This document shows, one piece after another, positions 44,259 to 52,809 of a stretch of DNA of 64,000 nt. Under the pieces are notes generated by a model that saw nothing but the letters and a program-made list of their open reading frames with translations, was not told the origin of the DNA and ran no database searches. The DNA comes from Novosphingobium sp. (lineage in GTDB: Bacteria > Pseudomonadota > Alphaproteobacteria > Sphingomonadales > Sphingomonadaceae): NCBI GenBank assembly GCA_016719755.1, contig JADJYM010000011.1, positions 62,001 through 126,000 of the forward strand, read 5' to 3'. Position 1 is the stretch's first letter. Each line of letters starts with the position of its first letter. The translations under genes and the position numbers were made by a program.

Positions 44259-45122
44259 CTAGCGCCCCCGCAGGCTGTCGAGCAGCTCGGACAGGCCCGG
44301 GCGGAATTCGTGCCCCAGGCCGGATCGCGCGCTTTCCACCACCAGCGGCTGGGGCCAGCCGTGGAGCGAGGCGATCACCACCTGCTTGACCGCGTGAAAG
44401 ATCTGCTCGTCCGCTTCCAGCACCTGCTTCAGGCGCTGGGCAATCGGCGCAACCATGCCATAGGCCAGCAGCACGCCCATGAAAGTGCCGACCAGCGCCG
44501 ATCCGATCATTCCGCCCAGCACCGAAGGGGGCTTGTCGATCGAACCCATGGTCTTGACCACGCCCAGCACGGCGGCGACGATCCCCAGCGCGGGCAGGGC
44601 ATCGGCCAGGGTTTGCAGGTTGTGCTGGGGTTCGTGCATTTCGTGGAAATGCGTCTTCATCGCGTTGTCCATCACCTCTTCCACCGCGTGGACTTCCAGC
44701 GTGCCCGATGAGACGACGATCAGGGTCAGCGTGTCGCAGATCAGCGCAGTCAGTTCCTTGTTGGCCAGCAGGCGCGGAAATTCGGCGAAGATCGGCGAAC
44801 TGGCGGGATCGGTGACATGGCTTTCCAGCGCCACCGGGCCTTCGGCGCGCAGCAGCTTCATCAGCTTGGTGGTCAGGATGATCGCGTCGACGTGGTCCTG
44901 CTTGGTGTGGCGCGGGCCCTTGAAGACCTTCTTGAACCCCCCGCCGAGCGCTTTGAGCCCGTGGAGCGAATTGCCCGTCACCAGCGCGCCCACCGCCGCG
45001 CCGCCGATGATCAGCATTTCGTGCGGGATGGCGTGCATCACCGGGCCGAGCGCGCCGCCGGTGAGGGCGAAACCGCCGAACACCATGACAAGCAGGATGA
45101 CGATGCCGATCACGACGTACAT
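44259..45122 (-). CDS. motA: Flagellar motor stator protein MotA
   Basis: A 287-residue four-helix stator subunit. Helices 1-2 (VVIGIVILLVMVFGGFAL and HEMLIIGGAAVGALVTG) and helices 3-4 (LGIVAAVLGVVKTMG with Pro-adjacent residues, and MIGSALVGTFMGVLLAYGMVAPI) are clear. The cytoplasmic loop carries charged residues that meet FliG. With MotB it forms the proton-driven motor. It lies 42 bp downstream of flgL. Confidence 0.95.
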   Translation of the reverse strand: MYVVIGIVILLVMVFGGFALTGGALGPVMHAIPHEMLIIGGAAVGALVTGNSLHGLKALGGGFKKVFKGPRHTKQDHVDAIILTTKLMKLLRAEGPVALESHVTDPASSPIFAEFPRLLANKELTALICDTLTLIVVSSGTLEVHAVEEVMDNAMKTHFHEMHEPQHNLQTLADALPALGIVAAVLGVVKTMGSIDKPPSVLGGMIGSALVGTFMGVLLAYGMVAPIAQRLKQVLEADEQIFHAVKQVVIASLHGWPQPLVVESARSGLGHEFRPGLSELLDSLRGR

Positions 45123-45164
45123 GGCAATAACCCCCGATTGAAACTCAATGGCCCGCCGCGCCGG

Positions 45165-46079
45165 TCAGCGCAGCAGGTCGAACAGCGAAAGGCTGGAAAG
45201 CTTGGCGAAGCTGGCCTGGCTGGCTTCCAGCACGGTCATGGTCTGTTGCAGCCGGGTGACCGTTTCGGCGATGTCGGCGCCGCCCACCTGCGATTGCTCC
45301 TCGGCCCGCAGCTCGCCCATTTCGGTGCGGCGTTCGGAAACGAGGTCGATCCAGGCGAGGCGCGAGCCGACCACGGTCTGCGCCGTGGTCACCGCCTCAA
45401 GCCCGGCATCGAGCGTGCCCAGCGCGTCGCGCGCGGCCTGCGCGGGATCGGCGGCGGCGCCCTGCAGGGCATCGGCCAGCCCCTTGATCGCGGCGAACAG
45501 GTTGGTCGGCCCGCCCGGCCCGGTGAAGTTCAGGAATTCCGGACCCGTCAGTCCGCGCGTTACTGACAGTCCGTCGCCCAGGCTCAGCTCGCCCGCGCTG
45601 GCGGTTCCGGCATAGACCGGGTTGCCTGCCACGTCGGTGGCATAGGCGCTGCCGGCGGTGTCTCCGCCGAACAGGGCGTGGCCCGCGCTGTCGCGGGCGT
45701 TGGCCAGGTGCAGCAGTTCCCCGCCGATCTGCTTAAGCTCGGTGGCGATGCCCGATCGCTGCGCGGCGGTCAGCGTGGCGTTGGCGGCCTGCACGGTCAG
45801 TTCCTGCGCGCGGGTGACATAGCTGGCAAAGCTGGACAGCGCGCTGTCGGTCAGCGTCAGGTCGGTGGCGGCGCGCGAGGCGGCGGCGGTGTCGATCGCG
45901 GCGAAGGCATCGGCGCGGGCCATGCGGCGCAGCTGCGCGGCGGCAACCGGATCGTCGGAGGAACGGGTCAGGCGGCTGCCAGTGCCGATCGCCGCTTGCA
46001 GCGCCTCGGCCTGGGCGCGCAGGTCCGCAATTGCGCGGGTGGAGCGTTCATAGAAGGCGCTGGTGCTGATCGTGGTCAT
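45165..46079 (-). CDS. flgL: Hook-filament junction protein FlgL (HAP3)
   Basis: A 304-residue flagellin-like junction protein. The N-terminal part TSAFYERSTRAIADLRAQAEALQAAIGTGSRLTRSSDDPVAAAQLRR and the C-terminal helix (SERRTEMGELRAEEQSQVGGADIAETVTRLQQTMTVLEASQASFAK) match FlgL. It lies between hook-side FlgK and the flagellin filament. The order flgK-flgL is standard. Confidence 0.93.
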   Translation of the reverse strand: MTTISTSAFYERSTRAIADLRAQAEALQAAIGTGSRLTRSSDDPVAAAQLRRMARADAFAAIDTAAASRAATDLTLTDSALSSFASYVTRAQELTVQAANATLTAAQRSGIATELKQIGGELLHLANARDSAGHALFGGDTAGSAYATDVAGNPVYAGTASAGELSLGDGLSVTRGLTGPEFLNFTGPGGPTNLFAAIKGLADALQGAAADPAQAARDALGTLDAGLEAVTTAQTVVGSRLAWIDLVSERRTEMGELRAEEQSQVGGADIAETVTRLQQTMTVLEASQASFAKLSSLSLFDLLR

Positions 46080-46107
46080 GGCCGGGTTTCCTCGCTCATT
46101 TTTGCGC

Positions 46108-47445
46108 TCACTTCAGGGCCAGCAGAGTGTCGAAAATGTCGGAGGCGACCTGGATCGCCCGGCCGCTGGCCTGGAACGCCTTCTGGAAACGGACGAGGTT
46201 GACCGCCTCCTGTTCCAGATCGACCCCGGACTGGCTGTCGAGCGCGATCCGGGCCGAGCTGGCGATGGCTTCGAGCGCGTCCGCCGTGACCCGCCGCCCC
46301 GCAACCGCGCTGGATGCGGAGAACAACAGACCGCTGGCGCCGCCCGAAATGTCTGCCCCGTCCAGCGCGCTGCGCAGGGCGGAAAGGTTCGCGCCGTCGC
46401 GGCTGCCCGCGCCTGCCCCGGCCGGAGCCGTGGCAATTCCGCTGCCAGAGGTGAGCGCAAGGCCGATGCCCGCCGCTCCGCTGCCGGAAAACAGCGGCTG
46501 ACCGGGCGATCCGTCCAGCGCGGCGCCGCCCGCCTGCGCGCCGTTGGCCGCGGCGATCAGGCTGTCGGCCAGCGTGTCGAGACTGGTCGCGGTATCGCGC
46601 AGGCTGACCAGCGCCTGGGCCTTGCCCGCCAGCGATCCGGCGGACAGCGCCACCGGACCGCCGCCCAGCGTGAAGGAAATCGTGCCGTCGGACGCAGTGG
46701 CCATGGCGAAGGGGGCCGTGTTGCCCGCGCTGACCAGCAGCGGCCCGGCATTGCCGCCCAGCCGCACGTCGACCGTCTGGTTGGCGTTGATGCTGGCCGA
46801 AACGTCGGTGAACTGCGACAGGCGCCCCAGCAGGCTGTCGCGCTGGTCGAGCAGGGTCGCCTGGTCGCTGGTGCCTGGGCTGGCGCGCATCAGTTGCAGG
46901 TTGGTGCGGGCAAGCTCCCCGGCCAGCAGGTTGACCTGCGCCGTGCCATCCTGTGCTTCGAAACGCAGGCCCTTGGCGGCCTCGTCAAGCCCCTGCGCGG
47001 CGATGTTGAAGGTGCGCGTCAGGGTGCGCGCGTCCTCCAGCACGGCGGCGCGCAGCGAGGGATCGACCGGGTCGGCGGCGAGCCGTTGCAGCGAGGATTC
47101 GAAACTGGTCAGCGCCGGGTAGAGGTTCGACTGTTCCAGCGCCGCCTCGGCATTTTCCAGCCCCGCCAGTTCGGCGCCGGCGCGCGCGGCATCGCTGCCG
47201 GTGCGGCGCACTTCGGCCTGGCGGAACAGGTCGGCATTGCGGACGATCCCGTCGACCCGCACGCCCGACAGCGAGATGTCGCTGAGCCGGTTGTAACCGC
47301 CTGCGGTCGACAGCTCCGACAGCCGCACCGAACGGCGGACATAGCCCTCGGTCGAGGCGTTGGCGATGTTCTGCGCGGTGATGTCGAGCGCGGCGCGCGC
47401 CGCCTTGATCCCGCTGGTGCCGATGGTGAAAAGGTCGGAGGCCAT
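46108..47445 (-). CDS. flgK: Hook-filament junction protein FlgK (HAP1)
   Basis: A 445-residue junction protein. The start MASDLFTIGTSGIKAARAALDITAQNIANASTEGYVRRSV carries the rod/hook-family N-terminal motif. The C-terminus (SGVDLEQEAVNLVRFQKAFQASGRAIQVASDIFDTLLALK) is the FlgK signature. It joins hook and filament. The sequence just upstream of its ATG is the anomalous C/G tract, so its true leader is not readable. Confidence 0.94.
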   Translation of the reverse strand: MASDLFTIGTSGIKAARAALDITAQNIANASTEGYVRRSVRLSELSTAGGYNRLSDISLSGVRVDGIVRNADLFRQAEVRRTGSDAARAGAELAGLENAEAALEQSNLYPALTSFESSLQRLAADPVDPSLRAAVLEDARTLTRTFNIAAQGLDEAAKGLRFEAQDGTAQVNLLAGELARTNLQLMRASPGTSDQATLLDQRDSLLGRLSQFTDVSASINANQTVDVRLGGNAGPLLVSAGNTAPFAMATASDGTISFTLGGGPVALSAGSLAGKAQALVSLRDTATSLDTLADSLIAAANGAQAGGAALDGSPGQPLFSGSGAAGIGLALTSGSGIATAPAGAGAGSRDGANLSALRSALDGADISGGASGLLFSASSAVAGRRVTADALEAIASSARIALDSQSGVDLEQEAVNLVRFQKAFQASGRAIQVASDIFDTLLALK

Positions 47446-47467
47446 AGGTTACCCGGGCCGGGGCCGG

Positions 47468-47588
47468 CCCCCCCCCCCCCCCCCCCCGGGGGGGGGGGGG
47501 GGGGGGGGGGTGGGGGGGGGGGGGGGGGGCCCCCCCCCCCCGGGGGGGGGCCCCCCCCCCCCCCCCCCCCCCCCCCGGGGGGGGGGGG
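47468..47588. other. 121-bp tract of pure C/G homopolymer runs, likely an assembly artefact
   Basis: The tract is runs of 20 C, 23 G, one T (47511), 18 G, 12 C, 9 G, 26 C and 12 G. Nothing else in the window resembles it. It sits between flgK and flgJ and replaces the end of flgJ. A misread GC hairpin or filled gap is the likely cause. Confidence 0.85.
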
Positions 47589-47861
47589 ACCGCTTGCAAG
47601 TTGCGCCTCGATCATCCGGGCCATGCCGAAGGCGCCGGTTTCCGCAGCGATGTCGGCAAAGCGTTCGTCCTGCATGGTGCGGAAGGTGTCCATGCCCTGG
47701 CCGCCCAGAATGTCGCCGCCGAAATCGGCTTTTCGCGCGGCGCTGAGCATCTGGCGCACGAAGATCGCCTCGAACTGCTTCGCCGCCTGGGCCAGCTTCT
47801 GGCGCTCGGTGCTGTGCGGCGCGGGTGCGGGGGCGGCGGCGCGGGTGAGGGACAGGGTCAT
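47589..47861 (-). CDS. flgJ: Rod-binding protein FlgJ (N-terminal type), 3' end obscured
   Basis: About 91 readable residues form the rod-binding domain of FlgJ: KLAQAAKQFEAIFVRQMLSAARKADFGGD, then MDTFRTMQDERFADIAAETGAFGMARMIEAQLASG. The muramidase domain found in enterobacterial FlgJ is absent; only a few residues are expected after this point. The frame then enters the C/G tract, so the natural stop cannot be seen. The ATG overlaps the flgI stop (ATGA). A separate lytic transglycosylase gene at 55721 probably supplies the wall-cutting activity. Confidence 0.88.
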
Positions 47862-48952
47862 ATCACCACCATTTCGGCTTTCAGCGCCCCGGCCTGCTTC
47901 AGCGCCTCAAGGATCGCGACAAGATCGGACGGGCTGGTGCCGAGCAGATTGAGCGCATCGACCAGCCGGGCGAGGCTGGCGCCGGGCTTGAAATGGACGA
48001 CCGAATCCCCGGCTTCCTCGGCGGACAGGGTGCTGTCCTGCTGGGTGCGGGTTTCGCCCCGGCTGAGCGGGCCGGGCTGCACCACTTTCGGGCTTTCATC
48101 CACCCGCACGGTCAGCTTGCCGTGGCTGATCGCGGCCGGGTAAAGCCGCACCGCGCTGTTGATCACCACCGTGCCGGTGCGGCTGTTGACGATCACCCGC
48201 GCGGCGGTTTCGGCAGGCTGCACATCGATCATCTCGATGGCCGCGATCATCGCGGCGCGTGCGTCGGCCCCGGCGGGGAGGCGCAGGGCGAGCGTTACCC
48301 CGTCCTCGACACTCGCGGTGCCGGGCCAGCGCTTGTTGATCGCGTCCTTGACACGGGCGGCGGTCAGGAAGTCGGACTGGAACAGGTTCCAGCGCAGGAC
48401 ATCGGCGCTGTCGAACCCGGTGGCGACCGCGCGTTCCACGCTGGCGCCGTCCGCGATCCTACCCACGGTCGGGATATTGACCGTCAGCTTGGATCCGTCC
48501 GCGCCCGAAATGCCAAGGCCGCCGACCGCCAGGTTGCCCTGGCTCATCGCGTAGATCTGCCCGTCCGCGCCGTAGAGCGGGGTCATGATCAGCGCCCCGC
48601 CGCGCAGGGACTTGGCCTTGCCCAGCGCGGAGACGGTCACGTCGATCCGCTGCCCCGGCTTGGCGAAGGCGGGCAGATCGGCGGTGACGATCACGGCGGC
48701 GGCGTTTTTAAGGCTGGGGTTGATCCCCGGCGGCAGCTGCACGCCGACCCGGCCCGAAACGCCGCGCATCGCCTGGGTCACGTATTCAAGGCTGTCATCG
48801 CCCGTGCCGTTGAGGCCGACGACCACGCCGTAGCCGGTCAGCTGGTTGGAGCGCACCCCCTGAAACGCGCCCAGATCGCGCACGCGTTCGGCATGGGCCG
48901 AGAGCGGAACGAGCGCTGCGGCCAGCGTCAGAAGGATGAAGGGAAAGCGCAT
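47858..48952 (-). CDS. flgI: Flagellar P-ring protein FlgI
   Basis: A 364-residue periplasmic ring protein. The signal peptide MRFPFILLTLAAALVPLSAHAE precedes RVRDLGAFQGVRSNQLTGYGVVVGLNGTGDD, the FlgI hallmark; the end reads VDALNLLGTSPSDLVAILEALKQAGALKAEMVVI. It forms the bushing in the peptidoglycan layer. Three ATGs occur in a row; the third (48952) has the best SD spacing (GAGGAG). Confidence 0.95.
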   Translation of the reverse strand: MRFPFILLTLAAALVPLSAHAERVRDLGAFQGVRSNQLTGYGVVVGLNGTGDDSLEYVTQAMRGVSGRVGVQLPPGINPSLKNAAAVIVTADLPAFAKPGQRIDVTVSALGKAKSLRGGALIMTPLYGADGQIYAMSQGNLAVGGLGISGADGSKLTVNIPTVGRIADGASVERAVATGFDSADVLRWNLFQSDFLTAARVKDAINKRWPGTASVEDGVTLALRLPAGADARAAMIAAIEMIDVQPAETAARVIVNSRTGTVVINSAVRLYPAAISHGKLTVRVDESPKVVQPGPLSRGETRTQQDSTLSAEEAGDSVVHFKPGASLARLVDALNLLGTSPSDLVAILEALKQAGALKAEMVVI

Positions 48953-48962
48953 CATCATCTCC

Positions 48963-49691
48963 TCAGAACGGGCTGATGATGTTGAAGAATCTGGACAGCC
49001 AGCCCTCACGCCCGGCGCGCGCGATCGATCCGTTTCCGGCATATTCGATCCGCGCGTCTGCGACCCGGGTCGAGGCGATGCGGCTTTCCGCATCGAGGTC
49101 GGCCAGGCGCACGATCCCGGAAAACTGGATCCATTCCTGGCCCTGGCTGAGCAGCAAGCGCTTTTCTCCACGAAGCAGCGCGGTCCCGTTTGGCCGCACT
49201 TCGGCGATGGTGACTGAAACCTCGCCGGCGAGCGTGCTCGTCTGCGTGGCATTGCCCTGTCCCTTGAACGACGACTGGCTGCTGGCTTTAAGGGCATCGG
49301 GATTGAGGAAGCCCAGCGGCCCGGCGGTGGGCGGGGTGATCGATGCCCCGCCGCCGCGCTCTGTCTTGGTTCCGGCGGACTTGGAGGTGGTGGTGTTTTC
49401 CACCAGCAGGATCGTCACCGGATCGCCCACCGCGCGGGCGCGGTGCCCGGCGTAGAGCGGGGCGTAACCGGCGCTGACGCTGAAGATCGACCCATCCGCG
49501 ACGCGCGGCGCGGGTGGCGGCGGGGCGGGGAGGGCGGCCTCGAACCCGGCCTTGGGCTTCTTGGCGAGGGCGGGGGTGGCCCAGATCAGGCTCGTCATTG
49601 CGAGCGTGGCGAGGCAATCCAGGGTGGTGCGCGCTGCCCTGGATTGCCTCGGGCCTGCGGCCCTCGCCATGACGAAGTAATTGGAGGTCAT
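48963..49691 (-). CDS. flgH: Flagellar L-ring protein FlgH with repeat-encoded N-terminus
   Basis: A 242-residue outer-membrane ring protein. The core is intact (VADGSIFSVSAGYAPLYAGHRARAVGDPVTILLVENTTTSKSA, GSGNA-like loops, SRFFNIISPF end). The ATG at 49691 has an SD (GAGGA) and follows the flgG stop by 8 bp. Residues 6-33 are encoded by a palindromic dispersed repeat read in frame. They supply the basic part and start of the signal sequence, which ends TPALA before KKPKAGF. An internal ATG at 49598 could give a shorter 211-residue form. No lipobox cysteine is visible, although FlgH is a lipoprotein in enterics. Confidence 0.88.
   Translation of the reverse strand: MTSNYFVMARAAGPRQSRAARTTLDCLATLAMTSLIWATPALAKKPKAGFEAALPAPPPPAPRVADGSIFSVSAGYAPLYAGHRARAVGDPVTILLVENTTTSKSAGTKTERGGGASITPPTAGPLGFLNPDALKASSQSSFKGQGNATQTSTLAGEVSVTIAEVRPNGTALLRGEKRLLLSQGQEWIQFSGIVRLADLDAESRIASTRVADARIEYAGNGSIARAGREGWLSRFFNIISPF
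49593..49674. repeat. Palindromic dispersed repeat inside the 5' end of flgH
   Basis: The outer arms are CGTCATTGCGAG and CTCGCCATGACG. The inner arms GAGGCAATCCAGGG and CCCTGGATTGCCTC flank 12 nt. It shares modules with the copy at 41391-41480. On the minus strand it stays open in the flgH frame. Confidence 0.88.
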
Positions 49692-49699
49692 GGCCGTCC

Positions 49700-50488
49700 T
49701 CACAGCGTCTGGTTGGCGTTGCGCAGCATCTCGTCGACGGCGCTGATCATCTTGGAATTGATTTCGTAGGCGCGCTGGCATTCGATCATGTCGACCAGTT
49801 CCTCGACCACGTTGACGTTCGATGCCTCCAGCATCCCCTGGCGCAGGTTGCCGCGCCCGCCATCGCCCGGCGCGCCGATCTGGGCGGCGCCGCTGGCGGC
49901 GGTTTCGGACAGGTAGTTGTCGCCCAGCGCCTGGAGGCCCGCCGGATTGGCAAAGCTGGCCACCGTGATCTGCCCCAGTTCGGTCGGCGCGGTCTGGCCC
50001 GCGATGGTGACCGAAACGGTGCCGTCCGCGCCCACGGTCACGCCGCTGGCGCCTTCGGGAATGGTGATCGGCGGCTGCACGGCATAGCCTTGCGCGGTAA
50101 CCAGCTGGCCCTCGGCGGAGCGGGTGAAATTGCCCGCGCGGGTATAGCCAAGCCGCCCGCCGGGCAGCTGGACCTGAAAATAGCCATCGCCATCGAGCGC
50201 CATGTCAAGCGCGTTGCCGGTGGGGTTGAGCGTGCCCTGCGTGGTGATCGAGGTGGTCGACTGGATCGATACCCCGGTGCCCAGGTTCAGCCCGGTGGCA
50301 TAGGCGGTCTCGTTGGAGCTCTGCTGGCCTGCGACGCGCGCGTCCTGATAGGCCAGCGTCGCGAAATTGGCGCGGTCGCGCTTGAACCCGGTGGTGCCGA
50401 TGTTGGCAAGGTTGTTGGCGATCACGCGCATCCGCGCGTCCTGGGCCTCGAGGCCCGTGCGGGCGACGTGAAGAGCGGAACTGGGCAT
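49700..50488 (-). CDS. flgG: Flagellar distal rod protein FlgG
   Basis: A 262-residue rod protein. The N-terminal motif ALHVARTGLEAQDARMRVIANNLANIGTTGFKRDRANF and the C-terminus NVNVVEELVDMIECQRAYEINSKMISAVDEMLRNANQTL are the FlgG signatures. It builds the distal rod crossing the P and L rings, whose genes follow directly. It ends 8 bp before the flgH ATG. Confidence 0.96.
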   Translation of the reverse strand: MPSSALHVARTGLEAQDARMRVIANNLANIGTTGFKRDRANFATLAYQDARVAGQQSSNETAYATGLNLGTGVSIQSTTSITTQGTLNPTGNALDMALDGDGYFQVQLPGGRLGYTRAGNFTRSAEGQLVTAQGYAVQPPITIPEGASGVTVGADGTVSVTIAGQTAPTELGQITVASFANPAGLQALGDNYLSETAASGAAQIGAPGDGGRGNLRQGMLEASNVNVVEELVDMIECQRAYEINSKMISAVDEMLRNANQTL

Positions 50489-50502
50489 GGTTTTCAGTCC
50501 TT

Positions 50503-51246
50503 TTAGCCGTTGATCCGCATCAGGCTGGCGCCGCCCTCGTCGAGCTCCTTGGCGGTGGCGACCAGCTTGGTGCGCATGTCGAAGAGGCGCTGCGCCTCGA
50601 CCATCTCGACCAGGACCTGGCCGGGATTGACGTTCGATTGTTCCAGCGTGCCGGTCAGCAGGCGCGCGGCGGCATCGCCGGGCAGCGCGCCGCCCCCGGC
50701 CACGCGGAACAGCCCGTCGAGGCCCTTTTCCACCCGGCTGCCGCTGCGCGAGGCGAGCTTGAGCTGGCCGATGCGTTGCGGCGGGGCTTCGGGATTGGCG
50801 CGGTCATGGACCAGCACGGCGCCGTCCTCGGCGATTGAGGCATCGCTGCCCGGCGGCACGGCGATCGGGCCGTCCTCCCCCAGCACCGGCAGGCCCTCGC
50901 CGTTGACCAGCACCCCGTTGGGGGAAACCGCAAGGTCGCCCCGCCGGGTATAGGCCTCGCTGCCGTCGGCGGCCTGGACGGCCAGCATGACCTCGCCCTG
51001 CGCCGCCACGTCGAGCGGGCGGCCGGTGCGGATCATCGCCCCTGCCGCCATCGACGCGCCGCGCACCGCCCCGTCGCTCAGCGCGCGGGCTTCCAGGCTG
51101 GGGCCCTTGAGCGTCATCGGGGTGAACTGCATCACCTCGGCGCGGAACCCGATGGTCTGGGCGTTGGCCATGTTGCTGGCAATCATCCGCTGCCGCGCCA
51201 TCGAGGCCGACATGCCGGAAACCGCCGTCCAGATCAGCCGGTCCAT
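50503..51246 (-). CDS. flgF: Flagellar proximal rod protein FlgF
   Basis: A 247-residue rod protein. The start MDRLIWTAVSGMSASMARQRMIASNMANAQTIGFRAEVMQF and the end EQSNVNPGQVLVEMVEAQRLFDMRTKLVATAKELDEGGASLMRING are typical of FlgF. It lies between flgE and flgG with gaps of 6 and 14 bp. Confidence 0.94.
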   Translation of the reverse strand: MDRLIWTAVSGMSASMARQRMIASNMANAQTIGFRAEVMQFTPMTLKGPSLEARALSDGAVRGASMAAGAMIRTGRPLDVAAQGEVMLAVQAADGSEAYTRRGDLAVSPNGVLVNGEGLPVLGEDGPIAVPPGSDASIAEDGAVLVHDRANPEAPPQRIGQLKLASRSGSRVEKGLDGLFRVAGGGALPGDAAARLLTGTLEQSNVNPGQVLVEMVEAQRLFDMRTKLVATAKELDEGGASLMRING

Positions 51247-51252
51247 GGCCTA

Positions 51253-52065
51253 TCAGCTGCGCAGGTTGATGATCGTCTGCGACAGCTGGGTCGCGGTATC
51301 GATCGCCTTGGCATTGGCCTGGAAATAGCGCTGCGCGGTAATCAGCCCCACCATTTCCTCGGCAATGTCGACGTTGGACTGTTCCAGGTTGCCCGACAGC
51401 AGCGTGCCGAAGCGCGAGGCGCCGGGTTCGCCATAGGTGGCCGCGCCCGAAATGCCGGTCGCCTGCCAGCTCTGCCCGCCGGTCTGAAGCAGGCCCGATG
51501 GCGCGACGAAGCTGGCCAGCGCGACCTTGCCGATGATCTGGGTGGAGCCATCGGCGTAGGCGGCATAGATGGAGCCGTCCTGCTTGATCGTGGCGTTGAG
51601 GAATTCCGACCCGGCCCCGTTGGTCAGCGGCACCTGCGCGTCGATCGGCGTGGTCGAGGTGACGACGCCCAGGGCGTTCACCGGCAGGACCTGCAGCCGG
51701 TTGCCGATGGAATCGGCAATGAAGCCCGACCCGTCCATCGTGAAATTGCCGTTGCGGGTGTAGAAGGTCTTGCCCGAAACCGGGCTGACCTTGGCGAAAA
51801 AGCCCTCGCCGTTGATCGCCAGATCAAGTGCCGAGCCGGTCTGCTGGACCGCGCCAAGCGAGAAGTCCTGATCGATCGACTGGACTGCCGACCCGATCCC
51901 CTTGACCAGGCGCGGGTTGGTGGAGGCTGAGCCCGAGACGATATCGGCAAAGTTGACGCGGCTTTTCTTGAAGCCGGTGCTTTCCGCATTGGCGAGGTTG
52001 TTGGCGATCACCGAAAGTTCGGTCTGGGCGTTCTTGAGCCCGTTGAGCGAAGTGTAGAAGGACAT
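51253..52065 (-). CDS. flgE: Flagellar hook protein FlgE (short form)
   Basis: A 270-residue hook subunit. The N-terminus MSFYTSLNGLKNAQTELSVIANNLANAESTGFKKSRVNF, the FlgE/F/G core (ALDLAINGEGFFAKVSPVSGKTFYTRNGNFTMDGSGFI) and the C-terminus EQSNVDIAEEMVGLITAQRYFQANAKAIDTATQLSQTIINL are present. At 270 residues it is much shorter than the common 400-residue form and lacks most of the outer D2-type domain. The hook should therefore be thin. It is followed by flgF. Confidence 0.92.
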   Translation of the reverse strand: MSFYTSLNGLKNAQTELSVIANNLANAESTGFKKSRVNFADIVSGSASTNPRLVKGIGSAVQSIDQDFSLGAVQQTGSALDLAINGEGFFAKVSPVSGKTFYTRNGNFTMDGSGFIADSIGNRLQVLPVNALGVVTSTTPIDAQVPLTNGAGSEFLNATIKQDGSIYAAYADGSTQIIGKVALASFVAPSGLLQTGGQSWQATGISGAATYGEPGASRFGTLLSGNLEQSNVDIAEEMVGLITAQRYFQANAKAIDTATQLSQTIINLRS

Positions 52066-52079
52066 GGATTGCTCCTGTT

Positions 52080-52406
52080 TCAGGCGGTGGCGGGAGTGGT
52101 GGTGGGTGCGGTGGGGGCGGCAGCGGTCGCGGCTGCGTCGGCCTGCGCGGCGGTTCCGGCGGCGATCACCTGGTCGAGCTGGGCGGCAATCGCCTTCAGC
52201 GTCGAATTGATCGTATCGATCCCGGCGAGCGAGGAGAACTGCGCCATCTGGGCGATCATCTCCTTGTTATCGACCGGGTCCATCGGATCCTGCATCTTCA
52301 TCTGCTCGGTCATCAGGCGGATGAAATCGGCCTGGCCCAGCGCGGTCTTTGCGCCAGCGGGGCCGGACCAGGCGGGGCTTTGCGAAGTTACGGAAGTGAC
52401 GGTCAT
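52080..52406 (-). CDS. flgD: Hook cap / hook assembly protein FlgD (short form)
   Basis: A 108-residue protein containing the conserved FlgD export and capping region: ADFIRLMTEQMKMQDPMDPVDNKEMIAQMAQFSSLAGIDTINSTLKAI. After that there is only an Ala/Thr/Pro tail. The C-terminal Tudor/Fn3-type domains of long FlgD (about 230 residues) are missing, matching the short hook protein next door. It overlaps flgC by 4 bp. Confidence 0.9.
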   Translation of the reverse strand: MTVTSVTSQSPAWSGPAGAKTALGQADFIRLMTEQMKMQDPMDPVDNKEMIAQMAQFSSLAGIDTINSTLKAIAAQLDQVIAAGTAAQADAAATAAAPTAPTTTPATA

Positions 52407-52807
52407 TTCATCCTCATCGTGTCGAGCATCAGCTGCTTGGCGGTGGACAGCGCCTCGACCAGGTTCTGGTACTGGCGCGAGGCATCGAGCATTTCGACCA
52501 TCTCGGCGTTTTCATCGACCGGGGCGGTCCAGACGTTGCCATCCGCATCGGCGAGCGGGTGGTCGGGATCGTGCTGCTTGACCGGCGCGGCATCGCTGCG
52601 GGCCACGCCATCGACGCGGACCGTGGAAAGCCCGCTCGCACTGTCGAGCTGCTCGGCAAAGACTGCGCGGATCGGGCGGTAGGCGCCGTCCTCGCTGCCC
52701 GCGACCGAACCGGCGTTAGCGAGATTGGACGAGGCCGCGTTCATCCGCACCAGCTGGGCGGACATCGCGCGGCGGGCCATGTCGAACAGGGTGAGGGGCT
52801 GCGGCAT
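52403..52807 (-). CDS. flgC: Flagellar proximal rod protein FlgC
   Basis: A 134-residue rod protein. The start LTLFDMARRAMSAQLVRMNAASSNLANAGSVAGSEDGAYRP and the end DENAEMVEMLDASRQYQNLVEALSTAKQLMLDTMRM fit FlgC. I set the ATG at 52807; the longer frame upstream has no rod-like sequence and overlaps flgB. It starts 2 bp after flgB. Confidence 0.93.
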   Translation of the reverse strand: MPQPLTLFDMARRAMSAQLVRMNAASSNLANAGSVAGSEDGAYRPIRAVFAEQLDSASGLSTVRVDGVARSDAAPVKQHDPDHPLADADGNVWTAPVDENAEMVEMLDASRQYQNLVEALSTAKQLMLDTMRMK

Positions 52808-52809
52808 CG

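Noticed and set aside
47468-47588. A genuine G-quadruplex or regulatory GC island
   Set aside because: Runs of up to 26 identical bases with alternating C and G and no transition sequence look artificial.
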